Counted from the first letter of the stretch, positions 35,920 through 44,351 are shown. The stretch: DNA of 49,189 nt from VRUE01 sp035266685 (GCA_035266685.1 DATFMX010000023.1:1-49189), one strand, 5' to 3'. Numbers and translations are program-made. Notes: generated by a model not told the origin, from the letters alone.

Positions 35920-36402
35920 ATGAGCGAGATCTCAGAGGAGCCGCAGTCGAGCGGGCCGGCGACGATGCCGGCGGTGGAGGAGGCGTTCGAGGAGATCGAG
36001 GTCGACGCGCCCCACGTCGGGATCATCATGGGCTCGAAGAACGACAAGCCCAAGATGCAGCCGGCCGGCGCGGCGCTGCACGAGGCCGGCATCCGCTACG
36101 AGGTGCGCGTGATGAGCGCCCACCGCGACCCCGAGCTGGTGCGCGAGTATTGCCACAGCGCCCGCATGCGCGGCCTCAGGGCGATCATCGCCGGCGCCGG
36201 GATGTCGGCGGCGCTGCCCGGGGTCGCCGCCGCCCACACCGACCTGCCGGTGATCGGCGTGCCGATCCTCGGCAAGAGCCTCGGCGGCCTCGACGCGCTG
36301 CTCTCGGCGGTGCAGATGCCGCCCGGCGTGCCGGTCGCCTGCGTGGCGATCGACGGGGCGAAGAACGCAGGGTTGCTCGCGGCACGGATCATCAACGCAT
36401 GA
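35920..36402 (+). CDS. purE: N5-carboxyaminoimidazole ribonucleotide mutase
   Basis: 160 residues. ATG 35920 is preceded by GAGAGG; a GTG at 35890 in frame is less likely. A roughly 35-residue acidic extension precedes the PurE fold (VGIIMGSKNDKPKMQPAGAA). MSAHRDPELVREYC supplies the active-site His, and GAGMSAALPGVAAAHTDLPV with GVPILGKSLGGLDALLS complete the family. The first loop reads GSKND where most PurE proteins have GSxSD. No purK is in the window. Confidence 0.93.
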   Translation: MSEISEEPQSSGPATMPAVEEAFEEIEVDAPHVGIIMGSKNDKPKMQPAGAALHEAGIRYEVRVMSAHRDPELVREYCHSARMRGLRAIIAGAGMSAALPGVAAAHTDLPVIGVPILGKSLGGLDALLSAVQMPPGVPVACVAIDGAKNAGLLAARIINA

Positions 36403-36411
36403 GCATCGCGA

Positions 36412-36500
36412 CGGGCGGGTCCTGTCATGGGGTAGGGGGGGGCGCTGCGGGCGGGCCACGGTCCGTCCTCGACCCCCCCCTACCCCATGCCACCCGCCCG
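36412..36500. repeat. Large hairpin between purE and purB
   Basis: Perfect 17-bp arms CATGGGGTAGGGGGGGG (36426-36442) and its complement (36473-36489) surround a 30-base loop. Outside them CGGGCGGGT (36412-36420) pairs with ACCCGCCCG (36492-36500), leaving a small bulge. It fills the intergenic gap and ends just before the purB ribosome site (AGGAGGTG). It may attenuate transcription between purE and purB or block access to that site. Both are inference. Confidence 0.8.
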
Positions 36501-36514
36501 ACAGGAGGTGCCGG

Positions 36515-37798
36515 TTGATTTCCAGATACACCCGGTCAGAGATGGCTGACGTCTGGTCCCAGCAACGTAAGCTAGAGACCTGGCTCGAGGTTGAGCTTGC
36601 GGCGACGGAGGCCTGGGCCGAAGAGGGCATGGTGCCGGCGGAGGCCGCGGAGGCGGCGCGGGCGAATGCGGCGTTCACGGTCGAGGCGGTGAACGAGCGC
36701 GAGAGGGTGACCGACCACGACGTCGCCGCCTTCGTCGACGTCGTCGCCCGGTCGGTCGGCGAGCACGGGCGCTGGATCCACTACGGCCTCACCTCATCCG
36801 ATGTGCTCGACACGGCACTCGCCGTGCAGCTGCGCCAGGCGGGCGAGGTCGTGCTCGCCTCGGCGCGCGCCTACCGCGACGCGCTGGTCGAGCGGGCGCT
36901 GGAGCAGCGCGACACGCTCTGCGTCGGCCGCACCCACGGCGTCCACGCCGAGCCGACGACCTTCGGCCTGCGGCTCGCCGGCTTCGCCTTCGAGGCCGAC
37001 CGCAACCTGACCCGGCTCACGGAAGCCTTCGAGCAGCTGCGCTTCGGCAAGCTCTCCGGCGCCGTCGGCACCTACGCCTCGGTGCCGCCGGCGGTCGAGG
37101 CGCGGGTGATGGAGCGGCTCGGGCTGGAGCGCGAGGACATCGCCACCCAGGTGGTGCCGCGCGACCGCCACGCCGTGCTGACCTCGGCGATCGCGGTCGC
37201 CGGCGCCGGGCTGGAGCGCTTCGCGACCGAGGTCCGCAACCTGCAGCGCACCGAGGTGCGCGAGGTCGAGGAGCCGTTCGCCGCCGGCCAGAAGGGCTCC
37301 TCGGCGATGCCGCACAAGCGCAACCCGATCCGCACCGAGCGGATCACCGGCCTCGCCCGGGTGCTGCGCGGCTACGCCCAGACCGGGCTCGAGAACGTCG
37401 CCCTCTGGCACGAGCGCGACATCTCCCACTCCGGCGCCGAGCGGGTGATCCTGCCCGACGCGACGATCGGCCTCGACTACATGCAGGACCTGGCGGCGAA
37501 GGTGGCGGCGGGGATGACGATCCGCGCCGACCGCATGCGGGAGAACCTCGAGCTGACCCACGGCGCCCTGTTCAGCCAGCGCGCCCTCACCGCCCTGGTC
37601 GAGTCCGGCCTGGCCCGCGACGACGCCTACCGGGTCGTCCAGGAGAACGCCCAGCAGGCCTGGGACAGCGGCACCCACTTCCGCGAGCTGCTCGCCGTGG
37701 CGGCCCCCGACCTCGACCTCGACGCCGTCTTCGACTACGACGCCTACCTCGGCCACATCCCGACGATCTTCGAGCGCCTGGAAGCGCTGAACGGCTAA
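36515..37798 (+). CDS. purB: Adenylosuccinate lyase
   Basis: 427 residues. TTG 36515 follows AGGAGGTG by 4 bases and gives the normal N-terminus (ISRYTRSEMADVW). YGLTSSDVLDTALAVQLR and GRTHGVHAEPTTFGLRLAG hold active-site residues, and GSSAMPHKRNPIRTE is the fumarase/aspartase superfamily signature. It acts twice in purine synthesis, cleaving SAICAR and adenylosuccinate. It ends the first purine block. Confidence 0.97.
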   Translation: MISRYTRSEMADVWSQQRKLETWLEVELAATEAWAEEGMVPAEAAEAARANAAFTVEAVNERERVTDHDVAAFVDVVARSVGEHGRWIHYGLTSSDVLDTALAVQLRQAGEVVLASARAYRDALVERALEQRDTLCVGRTHGVHAEPTTFGLRLAGFAFEADRNLTRLTEAFEQLRFGKLSGAVGTYASVPPAVEARVMERLGLEREDIATQVVPRDRHAVLTSAIAVAGAGLERFATEVRNLQRTEVREVEEPFAAGQKGSSAMPHKRNPIRTERITGLARVLRGYAQTGLENVALWHERDISHSGAERVILPDATIGLDYMQDLAAKVAAGMTIRADRMRENLELTHGALFSQRALTALVESGLARDDAYRVVQENAQQAWDSGTHFRELLAVAAPDLDLDAVFDYDAYLGHIPTIFERLEALNG

Positions 37799-37854
37799 GC
37801 AGGGACCGTGGCAAGACGGATGCGCGGCGCGACCTGCGAGTCTAATAGCGGAGC

Positions 37855-38265
37855 TCAGACGGGAATCACGGTCAGGCCGGCCACGCCGTCGAGGGCGTCG
37901 AAGTCGCCGTCCTGGGTGACGACCGGGATTTCGTGCGCGGCGGCCGTCGCGGCGATCCACATGTCGTTGGCCTTGACCCGGCGTTCGGAGGCGGCGAGGT
38001 AGGCGCGCATCTGTGCCCAGGTGCTGTCGACGTCGCGATCGATCGGAAGGATGGAAAAGACCCGTGATGCCTCGAACGTCGCGACACGCCGATCCCGCGT
38101 CGGGATGTCGTCTGCCGCCAGCACTCCGGCCCGCAGCTCCGCCCTGGTCACGATCGAGATCGCACTCTGCATGGGCAACGCCTTCTGATCCAGTCTGCGA
38201 CCGCTCTCCAAGGCGACGAATATGGAGGTGTCCAGCACGCCCCTCGAAGGACGCCCCTGAATCAT
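37855..38265 (-). CDS. vapC: VapC-type PIN-domain toxin
   Basis: 136 residues. GVLDTSIFVALESG holds the first PIN Asp, TRAELRAGV the Glu, and KANDMWIAATAAAHEIPVVTQDGDFDAL the later acidic residues, so the nuclease site is complete. It overlaps its antitoxin by 4 bases. The pair sits inside the purine cluster on the opposite strand, between purB and purC. It is not closely similar to the VapC at 710-1105. Confidence 0.88.
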   Translation of the reverse strand: MIQGRPSRGVLDTSIFVALESGRRLDQKALPMQSAISIVTRAELRAGVLAADDIPTRDRRVATFEASRVFSILPIDRDVDSTWAQMRAYLAASERRVKANDMWIAATAAAHEIPVVTQDGDFDALDGVAGLTVIPV

Positions 38266-38519
38266 CGGATCGGTCCGAGATCGTCGGTCGTGTCGCCGGC
38301 GATTCGCTCGAGATCGTCCCTCAGACCGGGGTCGGCCGAATACTTGGTGACGATCTCCATCACCTCGTCGGGCCCAACCCAGTGTGGTCGTTCCGGCCTG
38401 TGCGGCACCAGATCCGCCACCGGCTTACCGCGCACGGTGATGACGACCGTCTCGCCGCCTTCCACACGGCGCAAGACGCCGGCCGTGTCGTTGCGCAGTT
38501 CTCTCGTCGCGACCTCCAC
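38262..38519 (-). CDS. Phd/YefM-type antitoxin paired with VapC
   Basis: 85 residues starting MEVATRELRNDTAGVLRRVE, the standard Phd/YefM opening, with the hairpin VVITVRGKPVADLVPHRP and an acidic C-terminal tail. Its stop overlaps the toxin start (ATGA). An inverted repeat lies 4 bases upstream of the ATG and is the likely autoregulatory operator. Confidence 0.88.
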   Translation of the reverse strand: MEVATRELRNDTAGVLRRVEGGETVVITVRGKPVADLVPHRPERPHWVGPDEVMEIVTKYSADPGLRDDLERIAGDTTDDLGPIR

Positions 38520-38522
38520 GTT

Positions 38523-38540
38523 GTGCTACAAGCGTAGCAC
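38523..38540. promoter_or_regulatory. Operator palindrome upstream of the second vapBC
   Basis: GTGCTAC and GTAGCAC form a perfect inverted repeat with AAGC between, directly upstream of the antitoxin ATG at 38519. The half-site GTAGCAC also occurs at 2118-2124 near the tRNA-bounded element. Position fits binding by the antitoxin complex. Confidence 0.65.
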
Positions 38541-38575
38541 TCAGCCAAAGCGATTCGCGGGTAGGATGCCGGGCG

Positions 38576-38878
38576 ATGATCCTCTACACCTGCGGGCAGA
38601 AGAAATCTGGGCCGGCGTTTGCACATCCGTGCGCGAAGGCGGGCAAGGCGCTCGACGCGGCCGGGTTTACGTACGAGCTGCGGACCGTCGGCGGCTACCG
38701 GATGGTGCCGTGGACCCGGGGCAGCCGCGACGAGGAGCGGGCCGAGATCAAGAAGCTGAGCGGCACCAACGAGGTGCCGATCCTGGTGCTCGACGACGGC
38801 GAGGTGATCTCGGGCTCGGGCACGATCGCCCGCTGGGCCCAGGAGCACCCGGCTGGCAGGGCCGGCGCCGGCGACTAG
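38576..38878 (+). CDS. Small thioredoxin-fold (glutaredoxin/GST N-terminal-like) protein
   Basis: 100 residues. It starts ILYTCGQKKSGPAFAHPC, a strand-loop-helix with Cys at residues 6 and 19 but no CxxC, followed by NEVPILVLDDGEVISGSGTI with the cis-Pro and the glutathione-type SGTI loop of GST N-terminal domains. There is no GST C-terminal domain. It may bind a thiol cofactor such as mycothiol; the substrate is unknown. TAGGAT lies 9 bases before the ATG with no Shine-Dalgarno, suggesting a leaderless message. Its end overlaps the convergent P450 gene by 4 bases. Confidence 0.75.
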   Translation: MILYTCGQKKSGPAFAHPCAKAGKALDAAGFTYELRTVGGYRMVPWTRGSRDEERAEIKKLSGTNEVPILVLDDGEVISGSGTIARWAQEHPAGRAGAGD

Positions 38879-40230
38879 GCCGCGACGAGCTCGCGCGCCG
38901 GTTGGCGCGCGGTGAGGACGACCGGAGTGCCCGCTTTGGGCGAGAGGGTGATGTTGCGGCGGCCGATCCGCTCGGGCCGCGGGTCCGCCTTGCGCAGCTC
39001 GCAGCGTCCGAGCACCTCGCGCAGGACGATCCGCATCTCGAACTCGGCGAAGGCGGCGCCGAGGCAGCGGCGGATGCCGCCGCCGAAGGGGATCCAGGCG
39101 TAGGTGTCGGGCGGCTCGCCGAGGAAGCGCTCGGGGCGGAAGGCGAAGGGCTCGGGGAAGGACTCCGCCCGCGTGTGGGCGAGCCAGATCGCCGGGGTGA
39201 CGTCGGTGCCCACCGGCAGGCTGAGGCCGTCGACCTCGAGCTCGGCGTTGAGCCGGCGGCCGGCGAGCGGCACGACCGGGCGCAGGCGCAGCGACTCGGA
39301 GATCGTCGCCCGCAGGTACTCGTCCTCGCCGGCCTCGAGCGACTCGCGCAGGCGGGCCAGCTCGCCCCGGTGGCGCAGCAGCAGGTCGAAGGTCCAGGCG
39401 AGCGCGGTCGCGGTCGTCTCGTGGCCGGCGAGCAGCAGGGTCATCAGCTGGTCGCGCAGGTCCTCGTCGCCCATTCCCTCGCCGTCCTCGAAGCGCGCCT
39501 GCATCAGCAGCGAGAGCATGTCGTCGCGGCCCTCGAAGTCTTCGGCGGCGCGGCGCTCGGCGATCTCCGCGTAGAGCAGCTCGTCGACCGCCCGCAGTTT
39601 GCCCTCGAACTTGGCCCACGGCCCCTGGCCGCCGAAGCGGCGGCTCGCCAGGCCGATCAGCTGCGTGAACGGCGACGCGGTCTCCTCCAGCACCTCGGTC
39701 AGCATCCTCCGCAGGCGCTCCAGCCGCGGGCCCTCGGCGACGCCGAAGACGACGCGCAGGATCACCTCCAGGGTCACCGCCTGCATGCGCGGGTGGATCG
39801 CGAAGCGCTCGTCGAGCGGCCAGGAGTCGATCTCGGCGGCGACGATCTCCTCGACCAGCGGCGCGTAGGAGCGCATCCGCTCGCCGTGGAAGGCGGGCAG
39901 CATCAGCTTGCGGTGGGCGAGGTGGTCGGCGCCCTCGATCACGAGCACCGAGTGGGGGCCGACGATCGGCGTCAGCACGACCTCGCGGCCGGGTGGCAGG
40001 CCGTGGGCGCGCTCGGTGTAGAGGGCCTTGATCGCGGCCGGGTCGGAGATCATCACCATCGGCCGCTCGAAGCCCATGAACCTGACGCTGAAGGCGTCGC
40101 CGTAGCGTTCGCGGCACTCCTGCATGAAGGGCAGCGGCCGGAAGCTCCAGCGCAGGGTCTGCGAAAGCGGCGAGTACTTCGGTTCCGGCGGCAGCATCGG
40201 TTGGACAAGGATCGCAGACCGGGGCGCCAA
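38875..40230 (-). CDS. Cytochrome P450
   Basis: 451 residues. The I-helix oxygen-binding motif is AGHETTATALAW, the K-helix ExxR is ESLRLRPVVPLAG, the PERF-type motif is FRPERFLGEPP, and the haem loop FGGGIRRCLGAAFAEFE holds the Cys ligand. No N-terminal membrane anchor is visible, so it is soluble. The sequence style (FMQECRERYGDAFSVRF) resembles CYP102/CYP110-like fatty-acid or terpene hydroxylases, but the substrate is not predictable. No ferredoxin or reductase gene is adjacent. It is divergent from purC. Confidence 0.93.
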   Translation of the reverse strand: MAPRSAILVQPMLPPEPKYSPLSQTLRWSFRPLPFMQECRERYGDAFSVRFMGFERPMVMISDPAAIKALYTERAHGLPPGREVVLTPIVGPHSVLVIEGADHLAHRKLMLPAFHGERMRSYAPLVEEIVAAEIDSWPLDERFAIHPRMQAVTLEVILRVVFGVAEGPRLERLRRMLTEVLEETASPFTQLIGLASRRFGGQGPWAKFEGKLRAVDELLYAEIAERRAAEDFEGRDDMLSLLMQARFEDGEGMGDEDLRDQLMTLLLAGHETTATALAWTFDLLLRHRGELARLRESLEAGEDEYLRATISESLRLRPVVPLAGRRLNAELEVDGLSLPVGTDVTPAIWLAHTRAESFPEPFAFRPERFLGEPPDTYAWIPFGGGIRRCLGAAFAEFEMRIVLREVLGRCELRKADPRPERIGRRNITLSPKAGTPVVLTARQPARELVAA

Positions 40231-40247
40231 CGCCCTCCGCTGCGCTG

Positions 40248-41114
40248 ATGGTTAGCATCGGCTTAATGACGGCCGTCGCAGATCTGAAGCTTCACTCGTC
40301 CGGCAAGGTGCGCGAGATCTACGAGTGGGAGGACGACCTGCTGATGGTCGCCTCGGACCGGATCTCGATCTACGACGTGGTGATGCCGACGCCGGTCACC
40401 GACAAGGGCAAGGTGCTCAACCGGATCTCCGAATTCTGGTTCGAGCTGACCGGCGACATCGTCCCCAACCACTTCCTCTCCGCTGACGTCCCGGAGGAGG
40501 TCGCCGAACGGGCGATGCGGGTGCGGCGGCTGGAGATGTACCCGGTCGAGTGCGTCGTGCGCGGCTACCTCTCGGGCTCGGGCTGGAAGGAATACAAGCA
40601 GGGCGGGGCGGTCTGCGGGATCGAGCTGCCGTCCGGGCTGCTGGAGTCCGACAAGCTGCCGGAGCCGATCTTCACCCCGGCGACCAAGGCCGAGATCGGC
40701 GACCACGACGAGAACGTCGACTTCGACCGCGCGGCGGAGATCGTCGGCGACCGGCCGCTGATGGAAGAGCTGCGGCGGGTCTCGATCGACGTCTACAGGC
40801 GCGGCGCCGAGCACGCGGCGGAGCGCGGGATCATCCTCGCCGACACCAAGTTCGAGTTCGGCCGCCACGCCGGCGCCGAGATCGTGCTCGGCGACGAGGT
40901 GCTGACCCCCGACTCCTCGCGCTTCTGGCCGGCCGACCGCTACGAGCCCGGCAGGACACAGCCGTCCTTCGACAAGCAGTACGTGCGCGACTGGGCGACG
41001 CAGTCCGGCTGGGACAAGAAGCCGCCGGCGCCGGAGCTGCCGGCCGATGTGATCGAGCAGACGCGGGCCAAGTACGTCGAGGCCTACGAGCGGATCACGG
41101 AGCGCTCCTTCTAG
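40248..41114 (+). CDS. purC: SAICAR synthetase
   Basis: 288 residues. SSGKVREIYEWEDDLLMVA is the ATP-binding start, SDRISIYDVVMPTPV the CAIR-binding region, and FEFGRHAGAEIVLGDEVLTPDSSRFWP the C-terminal signature. It joins aspartate to CAIR. ATG 40248 and ATG 40266 are both possible starts; neither has a clear ribosome site. It opens the second purine block and shares a base with purS (TAGTG). Confidence 0.96.
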   Translation: MVSIGLMTAVADLKLHSSGKVREIYEWEDDLLMVASDRISIYDVVMPTPVTDKGKVLNRISEFWFELTGDIVPNHFLSADVPEEVAERAMRVRRLEMYPVECVVRGYLSGSGWKEYKQGGAVCGIELPSGLLESDKLPEPIFTPATKAEIGDHDENVDFDRAAEIVGDRPLMEELRRVSIDVYRRGAEHAAERGIILADTKFEFGRHAGAEIVLGDEVLTPDSSRFWPADRYEPGRTQPSFDKQYVRDWATQSGWDKKPPAPELPADVIEQTRAKYVEAYERITERSF

Positions 41115-41368
41115 TGGCGAAGGCCCGGGTCCTGATCCGCCCGAAGGAGGGGATCCTCGACCCGCAGGGCAAGGCGGTCGAGCGGGCGCTGCCGGCGCTC
41201 GGCTTCGAGGGGGTCGGGCAGGTGCGGGTCGGGCGGATGGTCGAGCTGGAGGCAGACGACCCGGCGCGGCTGCCGGAGCTCTGCGAGAAGCTGCTCGCCA
41301 ACCCGCTGATCGAGGACTTCGAGATCGAAGAGATCAATGCCGCCTCCTCTGCTCCCACGAATCCCTAA
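41114..41368 (+). CDS. purS: FGAM synthase subunit PurS
   Basis: 84 residues starting at GTG within the purC stop (TAGTG). AKARVLIRPKEGILDPQGKA and EDFEIEEI match the small PurS subunit, which links PurQ and PurL in the three-part formylglycinamidine synthase found in Gram-positive bacteria. Its normal partners are the next two genes. Confidence 0.93.
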   Translation: MAKARVLIRPKEGILDPQGKAVERALPALGFEGVGQVRVGRMVELEADDPARLPELCEKLLANPLIEDFEIEEINAASSAPTNP

Positions 41369-41383
41369 AGAATCAGATATGGA
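41368..41383 (+). repeat. 16-bp sequence repeated inverted beyond purQ
   Basis: AAGAATCAGATATGGA begins on the last base of the purS stop codon. Its exact reverse complement is 42115-42130, the loop of the hairpin after purQ. The two therefore flank purQ in opposite orientation, about 730 bases apart. Confidence 0.75.
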
Positions 41384-41413
41384 TAGGAATTCGTTCCCGC
41401 GTCCGGGGGCGGC

Positions 41414-42079
41414 ATGAGGTGGGGCGTCGTCCAGTTCCCCGGCTCCTGTGACGAGCGGGACGCCCTGCGCGCCTGCGAACTGGCGGGCGGCGAGGCGCGG
41501 CTGATCTGGCACGAAGACCGCGAGCTGGGCGATGTCGACGCGGTCGTCGTCCCCGGCGGCTTCTCCTACGGCGACTACCTGCGGGCGGGCGCGATAGCCC
41601 GCTTCTCACCGGCGATGGAGGCGGTCGCCGAGTTCGCCGCGGCCGGCGGCCCGGTGCTCGGCATCTGCAACGGCTTCCAGGTCCTCTGCGAGGCGGGCCT
41701 CCTGCCCGGCGCCCTGCTGGTCAACGAGGGCATGCGCTTCGTCTGCCGCCAGGTCGATCTGCTGGTCGATGGGCCGAATTCCCACGATATGGGTGGGAAA
41801 TCGGCCCATCGGCGGCTGTCGATCCCGGCGAAGCACGGGGAAGGACGGTACTGGGCGCCCGATGAGATGCTCGACGCGCTGGAGGCGAGCGGGCAGGTGG
41901 CGTTCCGCTACGCGCCGGGGCATAACCCGAACGGGTCGGCGCGCGAGATCGCCGGGGTGCGCAACGAGGCGGGCAACGTGCTCGGCCTGATGCCGCACCC
42001 CGAGCACGCGGTCGACGAGCTGGGCGGGTCCACCGACGGGCTGCGCGTCTTCGAGGCGGTCGCGGGAGCCCTCGCATGA
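41414..42079 (+). CDS. purQ: FGAM synthase glutaminase subunit PurQ
   Basis: 221 residues, class I amidotransferase. VVPGGFSYGDYLRAGAIAR, the nucleophile loop LGICNGFQVL with its Cys, and MPHPEHAVDE with the catalytic His (Glu two residues later) are all present. It supplies ammonia to PurL. Residues about 118-134 (VDGPNSHDMGGKSAHRR) are read from a copy of the 49-bp palindromic repeat and do not resemble the usual PurQ segment here (xENxDTPFT type). The spacing from FVCRQV to HGEGRY is nearly unchanged, so the element appears to have replaced native sequence without disturbing the frame. Confidence 0.95.
   Translation: MRWGVVQFPGSCDERDALRACELAGGEARLIWHEDRELGDVDAVVVPGGFSYGDYLRAGAIARFSPAMEAVAEFAAAGGPVLGICNGFQVLCEAGLLPGALLVNEGMRFVCRQVDLLVDGPNSHDMGGKSAHRRLSIPAKHGEGRYWAPDEMLDALEASGQVAFRYAPGHNPNGSAREIAGVRNEAGNVLGLMPHPEHAVDELGGSTDGLRVFEAVAGALA
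41765..41813. repeat. 49-bp palindromic repeat, copy 3 (family A), inside purQ
   Basis: Arms GTCGATGGGCCGA and TCGGCCCATCGGC surround the core CCCACG-ATAT-GGGTGGG. It aligns without gaps to copy 2 (17546-17594) and to the reverse complement of copy 1 (4095-4143). It begins exactly on a codon boundary of purQ and is translated. Confidence 0.85.
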
Positions 42080-42103
42080 CCCCCGCCACCCCCGGAGGCG
42101 GGA

Positions 42104-42141
42104 GCCGGGGCATGTCCATATCTGATTCTTCATGCCCCGGC
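42104..42141. repeat. Perfect hairpin between purQ and purL (element D)
   Basis: 11-bp arms GCCGGGGCATG and CATGCCCCGGC enclose a 16-base loop, TCCATATCTGATTCTT. That loop is the exact inverted copy of 41368-41383. The hairpin lies 25 bases after the purQ stop and 23 before the purL start, so a transcript through purQ-purL would contain it. Confidence 0.8.
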
Positions 42142-42164
42142 GGAAGCAGAGGAGGCGGCGGTTG

Positions 42165-44351
42165 ATGTCCTCCCCCCACCGAGAGCTCGGGCTCACCGAC
42201 TCCGAGTACGACCTGATCTGCGAGAAGCTGGGGCGCGAGCCGAACGGGGTCGAGCTGGCGATGTTCAGCCTGCTGTGGTCCGAGCACTGCGCCTACAAGC
42301 ACTCGCGCAAGCTGCTGCGGCGGCTGCCGACCGAGGGTGAGCGGGTGGTGATGGGGCCGGGCGAGAACGCCGGCGCGGTCGACGTCGGCGGCGGCCACGC
42401 GGTCGCCTTCAAGGTCGAGTCGCACAACCACCCGAGCGCGGTCGAACCGTTCGAGGGCGCGGCGACGGGCGTCGGCGGCATCCTGCGCGACGTCTTCGCG
42501 CTCGGCGCGCGGCCGATCGCGATCCTCGACTCGCTGCGCTTCGGCGAGCTCGACTCCGTGCGCTCGCGCCACCTGCTCGACGGCGCGGTGCGCGGGATCG
42601 GCCACTACGGCAACTCGATCGGCGTGCCCAACGTCGGCGGCGAGATCTACTTCGAGGCGCCCTACGAGCACAACTGCCTGGTCAACGCGATGTGCGTCGG
42701 CATCGCCCGGCAGGAGGACATGGTGCGCGCGGCGGCGGCCGGGGTCGGCAACGCCGTCGTCCTGATGGGGGCCTCGACCGGGCGCGACGGGATCGGCGGC
42801 GCCTCGGTGCTCGCCTCGGCCGAGCTCGGCGAGGGCGACGCGGCGAAGCGGCCGACGGTGCAGATCGGCGACCCCTTCGAGGAGTCCAAGGTGCTGGAGT
42901 GCTGCCTCGAGCTGCTCGGCAAGGGGCTGCTCGTCTCGCTGCAGGACCTCGGCGCAGCCGGGTTGACCTCCTCGGCCAGCGAGATGGCCTCGGCCGGCGG
43001 GGTCGGGATCGAGATCGACGTCGCGCGGGTGCCGCTGCGCGAGACCGACATGGAGCCCTTCGAGATCATGGTCTCCGAGTCCCAGGAGCGGATGCTGGCC
43101 GTGGTCGAGCCCGACCGGGTCGGCGAGGTGATCGCCGTCTGCGAGAAATGGCAGACCGGCGCGGCCGAGATCGGCAAGGTCACCGACGACGGGTTGGTGC
43201 GGGTGCTGCGCGGCGCGGAGGTCGCGGGCGAGATGCCGGTCGAGGCGCTGGTCGACGGCTGCCCGCTGTACCACCTCGAGCCGGCGGCGCCGGCGGAGTG
43301 GATCTACGGCAACCGGGCGACGCTCGACCTCGGCGCGAGCGCGGCGCAGACGCTGCTGGCGCTGCTCGCGGCCCCCAGCGTCGCCTCGAAGCGCTGGGCC
43401 TTCGAGCAGTACGACTCGATCGTCGGCTCGCGCACGGCGCGGCGGCCGGAGAGCTGCGACGCGGCGGTGCTGGCGATCCCCGAGGCCGGCAGCGCGATCG
43501 CGATCTCGATCGACGGCAACGGGCGGCGCGTCGCCTGCGACCCCTACGCCGGCACGGTCGAGGCGGTGCTCGAGTGCGCCCAGAACCTCGCCTGCGCCGG
43601 CGCCGAGCCGCTCGGCCTGACCAACTGCCTCAACTTCGGCAACCCGGAGAAGCCGGTTCCCGCCTGGCAGCTCGACCGCGCGACCCAGGCGCTGGCCGAC
43701 GCCTGCGAGGCGCTCGGCGTGCCGGTCGTCGGCGGCAACGTCTCGCTCTACAACGAGGGGCCGGAAGGGCCGATCTACCCGACCCCGGTCGTCGGCATGG
43801 TCGGCGAGCTGCCCGAGGCGGGCGGCGCGGCGCCGAGCGCCTTCGCCGCCGAGGGCGACGCGATCGCCCTGGTCGGCCCCTTCGAACCGACGCTCGAGGG
43901 CAGCGAGCTGGCGAAGCAGCGCGGCGAGCTCGACGCCGGCCTCCCGCAGCCCGACGTCGCCGCGGTCGCCGCGGCCTGCGCGACGCTGTGCGATGCGGTC
44001 CGCGCCGGGGCACTCGCCTCCGCCCATGACGTCAGCGACGGCGGGCTCGCCTGCGCGCTCGCCGAGTGCGCGATCGGCAGCGGCCTCGGCTGCCAGGTCG
44101 ACGCGCAGCACCTGCGCGAGCGCGGCTGCTCCCCCGAGGAGGCACTGTTCGGCGAGGGCAGCGGCGGCTTCGTCGTCAGCGGCAAGCGCGAGCGACTCGA
44201 AGCGCTGGCCGGCGACGGCGTCGCCGTCCTCTACCTGGGCAAGGTCGGCGGCGAGACGATCGAGCTCGCCGCCGGCGACCGCAGCCTCTCCATTCCGCTC
44301 GCCGACGCCGAAGCGGCCTGGCGTTCGCTGGGCGAACATCTTCCCGGTTGA
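42165..44351 (+). CDS. purL: FGAM synthase large subunit PurL
   Basis: 728 residues, the small-type PurL that works with PurS and PurQ. ATG 42165 follows an AGGAGG; an ATG at 42132 inside the hairpin is unlikely. LWSEHCAYKHSRKLLRRLP, ESHNHPSAVEPFEGAATGVG and SVSEISDGGL-like HDVSDGGLACALAEC are the AIRS-type ATP-binding motifs. It converts FGAR to FGAM in the fourth step of purine synthesis. Its stop codon lies within the first of two direct repeats that precede the next gene. Confidence 0.96.
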   Translation: MSSPHRELGLTDSEYDLICEKLGREPNGVELAMFSLLWSEHCAYKHSRKLLRRLPTEGERVVMGPGENAGAVDVGGGHAVAFKVESHNHPSAVEPFEGAATGVGGILRDVFALGARPIAILDSLRFGELDSVRSRHLLDGAVRGIGHYGNSIGVPNVGGEIYFEAPYEHNCLVNAMCVGIARQEDMVRAAAAGVGNAVVLMGASTGRDGIGGASVLASAELGEGDAAKRPTVQIGDPFEESKVLECCLELLGKGLLVSLQDLGAAGLTSSASEMASAGGVGIEIDVARVPLRETDMEPFEIMVSESQERMLAVVEPDRVGEVIAVCEKWQTGAAEIGKVTDDGLVRVLRGAEVAGEMPVEALVDGCPLYHLEPAAPAEWIYGNRATLDLGASAAQTLLALLAAPSVASKRWAFEQYDSIVGSRTARRPESCDAAVLAIPEAGSAIAISIDGNGRRVACDPYAGTVEAVLECAQNLACAGAEPLGLTNCLNFGNPEKPVPAWQLDRATQALADACEALGVPVVGGNVSLYNEGPEGPIYPTPVVGMVGELPEAGGAAPSAFAAEGDAIALVGPFEPTLEGSELAKQRGELDAGLPQPDVAAVAAACATLCDAVRAGALASAHDVSDGGLACALAECAIGSGLGCQVDAQHLRERGCSPEEALFGEGSGGFVVSGKRERLEALAGDGVAVLYLGKVGGETIELAAGDRSLSIPLADAEAAWRSLGEHLPG

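Noticed and set aside
38523..38542. CIRCE element, because GTAGCACTC resembles a CIRCE half-site
   Set aside because: The half-sites are in the wrong order and spacing (4 bases, not 9), and it precedes an antitoxin gene.
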